This document shows, in pieces, positions 11,379-22,370 of a stretch of 64,000 bases of DNA. Within the stretch, counting starts at the first letter, position 1. Each line of letters starts with the position of its first letter. Both the position numbers and the translations under genes were made by a program. The notes below the pieces were generated by a model. The model was not told the DNA's origin. It did no database searches and saw only the letters and a program-made list of their open reading frames with translations. Source of the DNA: Magnolia sinica. Its lineage: Eukaryota; Streptophyta; Magnoliopsida; Magnoliales; Magnoliaceae. Location: positions 82,116,862 to 82,180,861 of the forward strand of contig NC_080584.1 of NCBI RefSeq assembly GCF_029962835.1, given 5' to 3'.

Positions 11379-12728
11379 TTAAGGAGAACCCGGTGAAGCA
11401 ACATATGATAGCTCGTTTCCTTTTCTTTTCATTCCTCGTCCGTTCTGGTCTTCTAGTGTCATGGGAGAAGAACCTCCAAACCATGACTTTGAAGCAATAA
11501 ATGCCGGTTCTTGTGATTTTCTTTTGGTTCCCCGCTCTTCTTCTTCACCGTCTTCCAGAAACAAGGGTTGGAGGGGCATTTTCCTGCTCTGTTGCTGCGT
11601 TGTCGTCGAATATTTTAACTTTTCATATACATATTTCCACTTACAAGCTATTTCCCTTTCCTTCAATGCCCTCTCTCTCCTTGCATTCTTCCTCATAGCC
11701 TTTGCCATCTCAATGATCCGAGGTGGAAGGCCGCCGCATTCTTCAGCAACACCCCTTGCAAAAGGTTCTACTTCTGGAGTAACCTCCACATCAGCACCTA
11801 GTTTTTCCTTTAACAATTCAAACGAGTCTTCGTTTGAGAGAAGCTCCACTTTCAACTCTCTCTGACAATCCATATCTATGCACAAATCCACCCAGCGAGT
11901 AGTCATCACTAATTTACAACCATTCTCTATATTAGGCTCCGGAATTCCTACCTTTTCCAAAGGAAATGCTTCCCATATATCATCTAATATTAGTACAAAT
12001 TTCTTCCTCCGGGTCAAAGCCTGAAACAATTTCATTGCCTTTCTCATTTCATTATCTTCCTCCCTAAGCTCCAAACCTATCTCCTTTGCTATGTCTTTTT
12101 GTAATCTTTCTATGTGAGTGTCTCTTGAAACAGTCACCCAAATAACGCTATCGAAAATACAAGCGTCCTTCAGCTTGTTATGAATGTGGGTCATGACCGT
12201 GGTCTTGCCAACTCCATCAATACCATAGATTCCTATTATTCCAACCCCAACATCCAATACGGAGTTCCAGATCTTTTTGAAGTTCCTTTCACCCACGAGT
12301 CTTGTCGTGGGTATCTTTCCACCGTCTGGCAATATATCAGCAAACAACCCATCTAAAAATCGACTGTTCTGCTGGAGCTCTACTGTCCGTCGGATCTTCT
12401 TTTCCACAAGCTTTCCCAAATCTGCACGCGAGAGTGAGAATTGTCTCCCTTGGCCCTGAAAACCCTCTTCTATCTGAATCACTTCTTCTATGATCTCTCC
12501 GACATTTTTCAGCCATATGTTCACCTCTCTCTTTGGTTCCTTCCCATATAATACCTCTGCTGAATTCAGTTTTTCCTTCACGTCGGACTCTACGCATTTC
12601 AACACTTCAATTTTTTTCCTCAAAATAGTAAAATTTTCTTCGAGGGTTCTAATGTTGTGCAACTGAGATGCCACTAGGTCGGTCAGCTGTGATACTATTA
12701 TTTGGATGACTGAATCAGTCACAGCCAT
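11379..12728 (-). CDS. Truncated CC-NBS disease-resistance-type protein (RPS2/RPS5-like)
   Basis: 449 residues from the Met at 12728 (context AGGAATGGC; an alternative Met lies at 12737 and a longer in-frame extension reaches 12824). Residues 1-90 are a helical coiled-coil domain. The P-loop G-I-D-G-V-G-K-T-T is at 169-177, kinase-2 F-V-L-I-L-D-D-I-W at 244-252, RNBS-B L-V-M-T-T-R at 273-278, an RNBS-C-like L-L-S-N-E-D-S-F-E-L-L at about 297-306, and the GLPL motif appears as G-L-P-P at 333-336. Full CNLs continue with ARC2, MHD and leucine-rich repeats (about 850-1000 residues); this one instead ends in a charged ~100-residue tail. The tail has two related blocks (about 391-412 and 425-445), each L-E-D ... 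R-G-x-K-R-K. The P-loop and kinase-2 look intact, so nucleotide binding is plausible. It may be an adaptor/decoy-like truncated NLR or a pseudogene; the single long open frame favours a gene. Confidence 0.8.
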   Translation of the reverse strand: MAVTDSVIQIIVSQLTDLVASQLHNIRTLEENFTILRKKIEVLKCVESDVKEKLNSAEVLYGKEPKREVNIWLKNVGEIIEEVIQIEEGFQGQGRQFSLSRADLGKLVEKKIRRTVELQQNSRFLDGLFADILPDGGKIPTTRLVGERNFKKIWNSVLDVGVGIIGIYGIDGVGKTTVMTHIHNKLKDACIFDSVIWVTVSRDTHIERLQKDIAKEIGLELREEDNEMRKAMKLFQALTRRKKFVLILDDIWEAFPLEKVGIPEPNIENGCKLVMTTRWVDLCIDMDCQRELKVELLSNEDSFELLKEKLGADVEVTPEVEPFARGVAEECGGLPPRIIEMAKAMRKNARRERALKEREIACKWKYVYEKLKYSTTTQQQSRKMPLQPLFLEDGEEEERGTKRKSQEPAFIASKSWFGGSSPMTLEDQNGRGMKRKGNELSYVASPGSP

Positions 12729-13371
12729 TCCTGTCATTTTACCCCCACCAATTAGCAAATGAAATGCAGATCCTCGGCAAAGCTTCACAAGACAAACCTG
12801 GCCGGATGTAAACATGTCATGCAAGGTATCATCGTTGGAAGAAAGTTGATAAAGGAGATAGCACAGTAATTATTACTGCTATTTTTATGAAATGTACTTT
12901 TTTCTCTTCTTATTTATTTATTTATTTATTTTTAATTTGCTTTTTCTAATGCCTTGATTCAACAACTCCTAAAATAATTTTCTTTAGATGTAACCACCGG
13001 CATTTCGAGGGGTTTATTTATTTTACCACTTCCCACAGCATCCAAGCAATGACCATTAACTAGTTTCTGAGAGTGCTAAAATATCCCTGTATAAGAAGTG
13101 TTCGTATCTTTACATACATTTAGATCACTGCCTGTCATTGTGGTATAGTTTGATTGCTGCCCACTGACTTTTGAATGGTCCATATTTCTATCCATGTGCT
13201 TTTGAATGGTCTAGTTATTCGTCAACCTACTTTTCGATGATCTTAATAGCTAACAACATTATGTTGAATGGTCTAGATCATTGTCCACTGTCTTGAAATG
13301 GTCCAGATCACCTTCTACTTACCACTTTGTAGGGGTATTTTTGTAATTTTTAAAAAATAAGCCAACAGAAT
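12729..13371. promoter_or_regulatory. Upstream region of the CC-NBS gene
   Basis: This is the presumed promoter side of the minus-strand gene. It holds a (TTTA)n run at about 12918-12943 and three short echoes of a GAATGGTCTAGATCA phrase at about 13173-13310. I cannot place a TATA box with confidence. Confidence 0.3.
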
Positions 13372-13380
13372 TACTTCGAT

Positions 13381-13611
13381 GGAAAGTGATTGGCTACTCC
13401 CCCTCACACCAGCCAATGGCTGGTGGTCGGTTCTCTGTGGGCCCCACCATGATGTATGTCTTTCATCCATGCTGTCCATCTATTTTTATAAATTATTTTA
13501 CAGTATGAGACAAAAAATGAGATACATTCCAATCTCAACTGGACCACATTACACAGAGCACCGACTACCAGCCATGGGGCTGATGGCAGGGGAAGTAGCC
13601 AATCCGTTTCC
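13381..13611. mobile_element. Mutator-type MITE, 231 bp, 60-bp inverted repeats, 9-bp target duplication
   Basis: The left arm GGAAAGTGATTGGCTACTCC... and reversed right arm GGAAACGGATTGGCTACTTC... align over about 60 bases. Each arm contains its own small hairpin (ACCAGCCAATGGCTGGT on the left). Flanks TACTTCGAT (13372-13380) and TACTTAGAT (13612-13620) match in 8 of 9 positions, the duplication size of Mutator-like elements. The core holds the GGCCCACCATGATGTATGT ... TCCATC words seen all over the window, so this copy defines the ends of at least one such family. Confidence 0.9.
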
Positions 13612-13620
13612 TACTTAGAT

Positions 13621-15385
13621 GAATCCCCTTTCACCCAAACAGAAATTTTTTACTTTCATTGGTCCACGTCATCAATAAGGTAATCCACACCGCTGCATTA
13701 AATGCAGTGTATGATGATGTGGCTCAATCAGATTACGGCAAGGATCTTCTACTTAGATTTGATGAAAGGATGTGAAATAAAGAATATAAATTGGTGACAT
13801 CTAAAGAAAATCTTTTTTTTTTAAATTTTTTGAGCAGGTCACGGTCCGAAAACCAAAGTAGTTCAACAACTCTAACCTTGATTTTTGGATGCTTGTCCAT
13901 TGAAACAGCCCCCACTGGATTATTGCAATGTTGGCCATCCAATAAATACGGATTTTTACTGTAAAATTCCTCGCAGTTTGGATTTTACTAAATAGTGCCT
14001 AAAAATACCAAAAGTTTGTGATGGTTCATTTTATGGAGAGAAGTTACATAAATATCTTTGTTTAATATTTCTTTAGAAAGTGGAGAATTATGTATCTGAC
14101 ATCCAAACCATCCAACAGATGTACCCCACTAAATTTTTGTATACATGGGTCTTGACAGTTCATATTTAAAGACATTGGCCAGGATTGTTGTTTTCTCTTT
14201 TTCTTTTTCTCTTTCTTTAACGTTGTCTTTTACAAGGGGCGACCTCACCTAACAAAGAGGGTGGATACTAGTGCTACAGAACATTGTGTGTGTGTTTTGT
14301 TTTTGCTATTTTAATTAGTTTATTATTTATAACCATTTTAAATGCATTAAACAATTAAAAAAACAGAGATTTTTACAGTTAAATTCCTCTCTAATAGACA
14401 TTTTAGCAAATAATTATGGATGATGAGAAATGACACGGCAGGTGCCTTTATGAGAGAAAATTACAATGAGACTTATGAGGCCACATGTTGTATATAACAT
14501 CCAAGCCAACCAACATATGCACCCCAAACATGATGATTTTACGGACCAAAAGTAAGGCGGATCAAATCATCAAATGAGCCACAGTTGAATTTGGATGCTT
14601 TGGGTGGTGTATATTGTTTTGATGGATTGGCCCATGTTATCATGATATCAGCCATCATTTTTAGTTCACTTAATAATTACGCTGGTGTGCATCTACGGGA
14701 CAGGTGGGAAGTCAAATACATACCATGCAGCCCTAGAATTCTAAATTCTTCACTTAGCAAATAAAAAAAAATTAATAATAATAAAAAATGAAGGCAGCAA
14801 CGTAATTTCTCATTTACCTAAGCTATGTGGAGCCTACAGAGTAGCCATTACAAATTCACTCCATCCATCAGTTTTGTAAGACCACAGTAATCTAAAATTT
14901 AAGCCGATCCAAAACTCTTATGGACCATAGCACACCAAACAATAATGATTGAACATCATCCATGAAAGCTTTGTATTAGGATAATAGGGTGGTAATAACC
15001 TAGAACGAATTAGATGGCATATAAACATGATGGTCAAATCCACGAAGGTTTCAATGGTGGATGTTTCCATTCCCACCGTCTCATATGGTAAGGACCACCT
15101 TAGTTTTGGATATTCCTGATTATTAGACGCCTGTCCGATTGTGCTCTTGCAAAACTGATAAATGGAGTGGATTTGTTACACGCATATCTGTGGGCCACAC
15201 AAAACATGAGACCACAGGGGCACAGACAACCCGCTTTTAATTGAATTTCTCCAGGTACTATTTAGTAAAATTTAACTCCTAGAGAAATTTTATGGTAAAG
15301 ATACCTTAAAAAAAAAATAATAATAAATAAATAAATAAAATCTAGTCCAGACAATTAAAGACCTTACCAATTCTTCACTTTGAGG
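13621..15385. other. Intergenic, with GGCCCAC-type repeat fragments
   Basis: No gene recognised. Fragments resembling the GGCCCAC/CCGTCCATC repeats occur near 14870-14950 and 15040-15210. T-rich runs and AATAA-rich low-complexity sequence occur near 13810, 14760 and 15310. Confidence 0.4.
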
Positions 15386-15483
15386 TCAAGTCTTCAGGTT
15401 GACCCAACCCGGCTAGACACCCAGTTCAAAGTTTTCAAGTCTTCAGGTTGACCCAACCCGGCTAGACACCCAGTTCAAAGTTT
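15386..15483. repeat. Perfect 49-bp tandem duplication
   Basis: 15386-15434 and 15435-15483 are identical (TCAAGTCTTCAGGTTGACCC... to AAAGTTT), so the duplication is recent. Confidence 0.9.
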
Positions 15484-15566
15484 TCAATTTTTTGAACTGT
15501 GATTAAAACATCCTAATTAAACTTCTAAAATGCGGAGCTCCCCCCGGTGTCCTATCCATGCTGTCC

Positions 15567-15683
15567 ATTTATTATTATTACACACACTCACCCCTTAGTG
15601 GGATTTCACCACCTAAGGTATTGGAACCCTTGACCATGTGTTAAAACTCCCGGGAGTCTACCACTGGAGCAAGAGAAGGACCC
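15567..15683 (-). mobile_element. tRNA-derived SINE, copy 1
   Basis: On the minus strand a 5' head starts near 15683 with a box-A-like GTGGTAGACTCCCGGGAG and a box-B-like GGGTTCCAATACC, the internal RNA polymerase III promoter pattern. It continues with GGTGAAATCCCACTAAGGGGTGAGTGTGTGT and ends in a (TAA)n-like tail. The same layout recurs at 38196-38334. It has no tRNA cloverleaf and is not a tRNA gene. Confidence 0.65.
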
Positions 15684-15799
15684 AGAAAGTAGTGAGAATT
15701 GATAGTGTGCTTTTGAAAACTCTAGAAAGGCCATGGATGTTTTGGATCAGTCTGATATTTGTGTTTTCTCTTCATCCAAATAAGTGTGACCTTATGAGT

Positions 15800-16110
15800 A
15801 GGTTGGATGACAAACAAACAGTACTGTGGGCCTTAGAAAGGTTTCAACGGTGGACATCATTATCCGCACAGTCTCGTATGGTGTGATCCCCTTAGCTTTG
15901 GACAGCATTGATAAGATACATACATCACGGTGGACCCCACACGCAATCCGCGTCTGTAAAGAACAAAGTGTGGTAGAAAATGCTCCGCAAGACGCGATAA
16001 GGTTAAAGACAGAAAGGACGACTGCGTCAACTGGGGACGCGGATTGCCTGTAGACCTAAGCTCTGCGGGGCCCACCTCGATATATGTGTTAAATATAATC
16101 CGTTCATCTG
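15800..16110. repeat. GGCCCAC-type repeat fragments with CGCGGATTG ends
   Basis: This stretch holds TACATACATCACGGTGGACCCCACACGCAATCCGCGTC and, inverted about 110 bases later, GACGCGGATTGCCTG ... GGGGCCCACCTCGATATATGTGTTAAATATAATCCGTTCATC. The two facing ends suggest two elements head to head or one interrupted element. Confidence 0.45.
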
Positions 16111-16508
16111 CTTCGCCACCTGTACAAACATGGGTCAGATTCAAAGCTTAAGTGCTCCACGCCATAGGAGCTTAGTGCTGCAGGTAACTAACGGAGCACA
16201 AGATAAAAGAAGAAAGAGCGTGGTAGGGTTCGGTTCTTTCAGGTGTCACTTTCTTTCCTATCACATGGGCTCGACACTGGACGGTAGTGATATTGCAGGG
16301 GATGTCGTACGGTAGTAATGGGGCTAGCAACGGTAGAGATGAGCGGCCTGTATTTGCTGCAAGGCAGATTGGAGAGGTGAAATCGGAGATGGGTGCAAAA
16401 GGGACGTGGGAAAGAATGGCAGTGCAGGTAAGATGAATTGGGCTGTGGTGGTCACGATGAAGGCAGAGAGATGGGGATTGCCTGCAAAAGCCTTGGAACT
16501 TCCTGTGA

Positions 16509-16757
16509 CGGGAAGCTAGGGGGCCCACCGTGATGCTTGTGAGAAATCTATCCGTCCATCTGTTTTGCAAGATCATGGTAGGACGTGGGGCCAAAAATGA
16601 GCAGATCCACCCGAGATTTCAATCTGCCTTACTTGAGTTTTGGATCTGTGTTTTTTTTTTTTTGGCCCACGTCCTAACATGATATGGAAAAACAGATGAA
16701 CAAGGTGGATTTCTAACAAGCATCACAGCGGACCACACCTCGACCACAAGCTAGGAA
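16509..16757. mobile_element. Foldback MITE, ~250 bp
   Basis: The left half (GGAAGCTAGG ... GTGATGCTTGTGAGAAATC ... CATCTGTTTTGCAAGATCATGGTAGGACGTGGGGCC) is echoed in reverse complement by the right half (GGCCCACGTCCTAACATGATATGG ... AACAGATGAACAAGGTGGATTTC ... AAGCATCAC ... AAGCTAGGAA). Nearly the whole element is one imperfect inverted repeat around a short T-rich centre. Target duplication not clear. Confidence 0.65.
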
Positions 16758-17420
16758 GGGCCCACTATTGAAGTTTGTGAGACATCTAATCCGTCCATCC
16801 GTTTTAAGTAGATACTGTTAGCACATTGGCGCAAATTAAAATAAGGTAAATCCAAATTTCAAGTAGGTTGCACTAATGGAAACAGTTAGAATTGAACGCT
16901 TACTATTGAAACATTCGTGAGGCCATTGAAGTTTTCAATATGGCTTCTTTTTTTTAGAAAATAAAATAAAATAAAATCTTTCTTTCTTTCAGTTCATCCC
17001 ATCCCAGTATAAGCGACCTTATGAATGGTATAGATGACATATAAACATCACGGTAGACCCATGGAGGTTTTAATTGTAGCCATTTTCTTGCCTACCTTTT
17101 CTGTCATGCGGCCCACTTAAACCTTGGATCTAACTCAATTTTTGGCCAGTCTCCTAATATGGTTTGGTAAAACAGATGAGCAGGGTGGATTTTACACAAA
17201 CATCAAACCTTGGATCTACTTCATTTTTAGGCACACATGGCCAGGCAAAATAGATAGATAGGACGGATGTTACCGAAAAAGCACCGTTGGCCCCACCTAG
17301 CTTCCTGTCCTAGGAAGTTCCCGTGGAAGGCATCCGCAGGCAATGGGCATCCGCATGCATGAATAACAGTGGTGGCAAATAGTACTATGAAGTCAATATC
17401 ATGGGAGCTTCCCATGAGAT
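16758..17420. repeat. Second GGCCCAC-type inverted element, decayed
   Basis: Starts GGGCCCACTATTGAAGTTTGTGAGACATCTAATCCGTCCATCCG and has facing sequence near 17130-17210 (CAGTCTCCTAATATGGTTTGG ... CAGATGAGCAGGGTGGATT). Same style as the previous foldback, with a longer centre. Ends not resolved. Confidence 0.4.
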
Positions 17421-20264
17421 TGAGCTATGTGGGCCCCACCTTAGCATGTTATGGACATCCATACCGGGAATTTAGTAGGTTCCTCTTGGCTGTAGGATGT
17501 GCCAAAAATCAATCACATCGAAACTCAAGTTGGCCATACCATCTAAAGTCATGAGAAATTATGCCTAAAACATCTAAAAGCACTTGATGGGGCCCACCTA
17601 AGTTTTGGAATGACCAAAATTTTAGTGTGACTCCTCATCCAAGTGGGACACAAATGATAGGCTGAATGTCTAAACCACATCTGATTGGGCCATATATACA
17701 ATAGGAAAGTTTCAATGGGTGGGCATCCACTCTCAACCATTGTTTGTTGTGTGGTCTACATAAGTTATTGACTAGCCTGATCATTTTTAGCCTCCTGTCT
17801 TATCGTGGAAGGGTGCATCTGATTAATGGGATCAATGTCCCTCACGCATCAGGAGCCACAAAGCCCGACCACATGGAAAACTTCCCATAAGGTCGGCCTT
17901 ACTGTAGATTTATTTATACCATTCACAGCTACGAGTGCGTATCCTATGCTCAAAGAACAGCTACTAAGCTCCGTGGCCAACATATGCATCCTATTCTACG
18001 ATGGCAATCAATCAGACCTATGCGCAGAAATTCCTTTCTATATTAAGGGAGAGGGTGGGACCTGATCTTTCAAGAAATCTACGAGAGAATCCAATGCAAA
18101 AGTTGGATTGAAATGGCTTCAAAAGCAACTGAGTGCCTGCACAGACAAAAAAAAAAAAAAAAAAGACAATTGTAGGAGAAAGTTGGACTAAACTAAAAAC
18201 TAGAAGAATTCAGATCCTCTGCTGGCCACAAGGGGGAAATTCCTGCTTATTGCAATCTAATTAGACCATATCATCACATACTGCATTTAATGCAGCAGTG
18301 TTGACAACACCAATGATAATATGAACCAATCACGATGCAGAAAGCAGGATTTTTCTGCCTGTGGCAAGAAGATGATCCAGATTCAAACGGGAAAGGAAAG
18401 AAAACAGAAAAGAAAACAAATAGAGGACCGCTGTGAAGTACAAACCTCAACTTAGATGATTCAAGACATGCAAAAGAAGTAAATCATTAGTGCACTGGTT
18501 TCTGAATTTTGAGAGGTAACGTTGATTGTCTGATCTCTATATAACAGCAGAAAATCAACAGTTAAAATTTGAGTTGTAATGTTGATTTTCTGATCTTTAT
18601 ATAACAGTAGAAAATCAACATTAACACGGTTAAAGGTGGGAATGCTTGACCGCTGTGCTTTGAATCCTAACCCAGGCCCATTCATTGCAACTCTTTACAG
18701 TACAAGCGGTTGTAACGTGTCAGGCGCGTCACTCATCTAGAGTGAGACTGATGTGGTAGCATTTCCACGTCAACCAACTTGATAAGGTCATGCACTCTTT
18801 TTGTTAGATTTTATTTATTTATTTAAATAAGGTAACCTTTCTTTTAGGCTATATTTTGTGGAGATCAAGTAACTAACCCATGTATGATCTCGTACAATTG
18901 CCAATAGAAGAAAAGCTATAAAAAGATAAATCAAAGTGCCTAGCAAGCAAGTTATTTTGATTAGTCTATTATTTGGGCAATTCAATCAAACACTTGCCCA
19001 CATGTGTGAATAAGGGATTATATTAGGTTTTTATTTGCATTTAAATAAGTACCAGTGTGCCAGAACTGTTCTCAACTCAAATGTTTCATTGAACGCGGGT
19101 GTCGTCCTCATTAAGATTGACCGATTATGACCAGATCCAAGGATCTAACCACCCTCTCAATCCCTAGTTGTAATAGCGATTAGGAGATTTGTAAAAGGAT
19201 AGAGTTAGTCGACATCCTTGATGGATTCTTTTTGCCTTACTTTTAAAACTTTTCTTTCACTAATAATTGTAACTAATGTAATTTTTAAATGAATAAAGAT
19301 GGACAAATAAGTAAAAAGAAGACTAAAATAATTTTAATTTCATAAATTTATGAATAATGCTCATTATAATCAATAAAATGATAAAAATTAGAAAATTATA
19401 ATACAAAACAAAAGATAAATACCTAACATGTATGTAAGAATAGATAAGATAGGTGAATGGTTAGCAGTATGTGATTAGAAGATTTGGTCTTCTTAGTAAG
19501 AAATCAGTTGATCGGGATCCAACAATAGAAGGTTGTGGACAATTAATTTTATTCTATGGTACTATAGCGGTGGAGCTGGGCAGTAGTGGTTTAAGTTAAA
19601 ACTAGGCTAAGTTATGCGAAGAATTAAATATAAATGTAAAAAAGATAAACTGTGTTTGCCATAAGACCTGTAGCACTTCATTAATTGCTATTTTTATAGA
19701 CTCCTGGGGTGGCAAAACCCTAATTGAATTTCCATGATGGTCCAGGATCCTTCGCGATGACACATGGATTTTCCATCGGGAGCTTCCGTAAACCGTTAGT
19801 CTAAACCTCCACTTTTACATGGATGCTCCTCTGTTGGAGACTTTAAAGGCACTATTGCATCGAGATTTAGTTCGATTAGAGCCATCTTCACACTTTTTTA
19901 TCTATCGTATCTTTGAATAGTTACGTATTTGAGGAGATGGGTCGACCAGATTTGATCTACTATTCTTTCGATTCTCATATACTAAAACATGAATACGCTC
20001 TTCGAATATCCAAAATCTTTATAATCACCATGAGACCTCCGAATGTCTCTGAGAAGATTTCCCATTTTGGAAGGATTATGAGAGACAACCTTACCGAGCA
20101 TATTATTTTCGGATATGTGAAATGATCTTTAACTCAGTAGGTCTTTTATAGATGTGTTGGGTATGCTTCCTTAATGGTGTGCTAATGAATCATGACCACT
20201 TGTCATTCATAGTTTTATTCCTTTAAAGGCGTGTATACTGTTCTTGTGCCACCACATTATGTCA
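17421..20264. other. Intergenic, no gene recognised
   Basis: Contains GGCCCAC-type fragments to about 17900, a poly(A) run at 18149-18164 and a duplicated hairpin at 18521-18619. The open frame at 19913-20125 (plus) has no recognisable family pattern. I see no exon structure. Confidence 0.4.
18521..18619. repeat. Duplicated hairpin, 60-bp period
   Basis: 18521-18559 and 18581-18619 are near copies. The second has perfect 11-base arms, GTTGATTTTCT and AGAAAATCAAC, around a 17-base loop containing TATATAACAG. The first has one mismatch in the arm. Confidence 0.8.
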
Positions 20265-21262
20265 CACCTCGAAATTTAGGGGTCAGGTATGTCCATGATT
20301 CTCGATTTTCTGGGTGTCATTTATGAATGCGAAAGCGTAATTTACTAGTGTAAGTCACATAGTTCGATCGAGTCAATAGTAAAGGACTAAAACAAAATAG
20401 TATATACATATTTGAAAAGAAATTGTATCATACATACAATCATCTCTCACACAACCACATAATTCACTCAATTGCGACTCAAATATACACATTTCCAAAA
20501 ATAAATATAACTGGCTATCCATACATTTTGCTATCAAAATATGGTACGAAACTATGAATTCGTCAGCCTACTTTGCTCATTGATGAATTGAAAATAGAAC
20601 CCATTGAATATAAGGTCCACAAACATGTCCTCCCGTTCAGTTGCCTTTATAGTACATGCGACACAAGTATCTGGTTGGTGTTTTAAAACACCATCCTATG
20701 AGGGAGTCAGTGATCAACTCAATGTTAGTATTCCCCAAATTACACATGTTATTCAAATCAGTAAGTACATGTAATGAAGCATAACATCACAAATAGTTTC
20801 CTAATCTAGATGATTAATGCATGCTAAGAGGAATGAAAAATGGTGGGGTTGCCGAACTTGCCACCCAAAACAGTTTTAGTGGGGTTACCAAACGCACCAC
20901 TCTATGTAATATGATGGGGTTACCAAACATAACACCGAAGTAAAACACAAGCATGATTATTCAACCTTTATTAATTCGTATTGAATCAGCAATATTGGTG
21001 AATCCAAAACACCACAATTGTATCACAAGTTAATATGCAGGAAACATGTGGCTCGTTACCAGTGTCCGCTTGTCCATTTAAGGTTCGTCACCCGATGCCT
21101 TTAGATCAACAATTTCATATGTATGGGCATTCACCTAAGATAATAATTTAATATGATTTGAGTCATCACCCCAAAATCAATGATGGTAGGCTTGTCACCT
21201 CCATTGAATGAAAAGAGGCTATACACGCAGCTAGACAATTCGGGCTACCCCTATAGCTAAAT
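20265..21262 (+). other. Possible gypsy-type LTR fragment
   Basis: Begins GTCACACCTCGAAATTTAGGGGTCAGG, similar to the start of LTRs of some plant Ty3/gypsy elements (TGTCACACCCCGAAATT...). It contains a triple phrase GGGGTTGCCGAACTTGCCACC / GGGGTTACCAAACGCACCAC / GGGGTTACCAAACATAACACC at about 20845-20935. No end, primer site or partner LTR was found, so this is tentative. Confidence 0.3.
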
Positions 21263-21600
21263 CACTACTAGAAAAGGGGGCAAAGGCTATGAATAAAATC
21301 CGTAGCTTTAGACCTATGGCTACGGTTCTAGTCCGTAGCTATTCCGTAGCACGACCGTAGTCGTAGGTGCTGTAACAATAGGTCTGAAACCTATAGCTAC
21401 GGATTTAATCCGTAGCTATAGGTTACAATAGCTACGAATATAATTCGTAGCAATTATATCTGTAGCGATAAGTATAAACAGATACGAATATTATTTGTAG
21501 CTAAAAGTCTGTAGCAATATGCCAAATTTAATAATGACTACAGCTGTTGGATTACCGGCTACGGTCAATATCTGTAGCTATTTCGTACATTAAAAAATAT
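21263..21600 (+). repeat. CACTA left terminus and subterminal repeats
   Basis: Terminal CACTACTAG is followed by more than ten copies in both orientations of a GTAGCTA / TAGCTACGGATT word. In CACTA elements such subterminal arrays bind the element's accessory protein. Confidence 0.8.
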
Positions 21601-21800
21601 ATATAATCATTTGTTCATTCAATTACCATCTACATAATCATTCATTCATTCCATTACAATCATTCATTCATTCCATTACAATTAATTACAATCATTCATT
21701 CATTCAATTACAATCAATTACAATCCTTCATTCAATCAATTACAATTATAATCAATTACAATCCTTCATTCAATCAGTTACAATTACAATTACAATAATG
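21601..21800 (+). repeat. ATTACAATCATTCATTC simple-repeat tract
   Basis: Irregular tandem ATTCATTC and CAATTACAAT words between the subterminal array and the SMC4 fragment. Confidence 0.75.
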
Positions 21801-21946
21801 CTGAAAATACAAATTTTTGGCTTCATTAGAGAAATTTGCTCGACTTCATCTAGAAATTCCAATGAGAAAGAATTGAAAGAGAAGATATATTTTGACGGTA
21901 TAATTTTTTTTCACAAATAAATAAGCCTTTTTCAGCCATCACCCAC

Positions 21947-22123
21947 CTGAAGAATCAAAAACCGATTGTTGTCCAAGTCCACTCCTTTTCCTTTCAATTT
22001 CTTAGCGACCTCTATAAAATTACTTCCATGGTCATTTATGTAGTACTTTAAAGAGTTGTCTCGAAATGCAACTCTAGTAATGATAAAGTCACTTCCTGTA
22101 ACAGCTTCGTATATTCCATCATC
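21947..22123 (-). pseudogene. SMC4: Captured SMC4 (condensin) exon fragment
   Basis: About 59 codons on the minus strand read D-D-G-I-Y-E-A-V ... S-D-F-I-I-T-R-V-A-F-R-D-N-S ... Y-Y-I-N-D and K-L-K-G-K-G-V-D-L-D-N-N-R-F-L-I-L-Q. This is the N-terminal ATPase-head region of the chromosome-condensation protein SMC4. The exon ends in CAG followed by GTGGGT, a normal donor site after the Gln at which I would expect the next exon to begin. The codons before D-D-G do not fit SMC4, so the 5' part is replaced or intronic. A functional SMC4 has over 1,200 residues; this is a fragment inside the CACTA element, not a gene. Confidence 0.8.
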
Positions 22124-22370
22124 ATACAAATAGTTATGGCATTCATAAATCAGAATGACCATTAGGGGAAAAAAAAACAAAGTGAAAGAAGTGCATCATG
22201 TATAACCATTTTTTTCCTTAATGAATTAATAAAAAATTTAAAGAGGAATGAAATTGACATAAAAGGAATGGTCTCATCATATGGTTTGTAGGGCCAAAAT
22301 AAATGTCTGGACGATTTCCGCAAGGAAGACCATCGGTAGCCACAAGTACCCACTTCCCAAGGAATGGTCT

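Noticed and set aside
11278..11865. Open frames antisense to the CC-NBS gene
   Set aside because: Shadows of the well-supported minus-strand coding frame.
15567..15683. tRNA gene on the minus strand
   Set aside because: Box A and B are present, but there is no cloverleaf or acceptor stem, and the copy has a SINE body and tail.
19913..20125. 70-codon plus-strand frame
   Set aside because: No recognisable motif, no exon context, and length within chance for this AT content.
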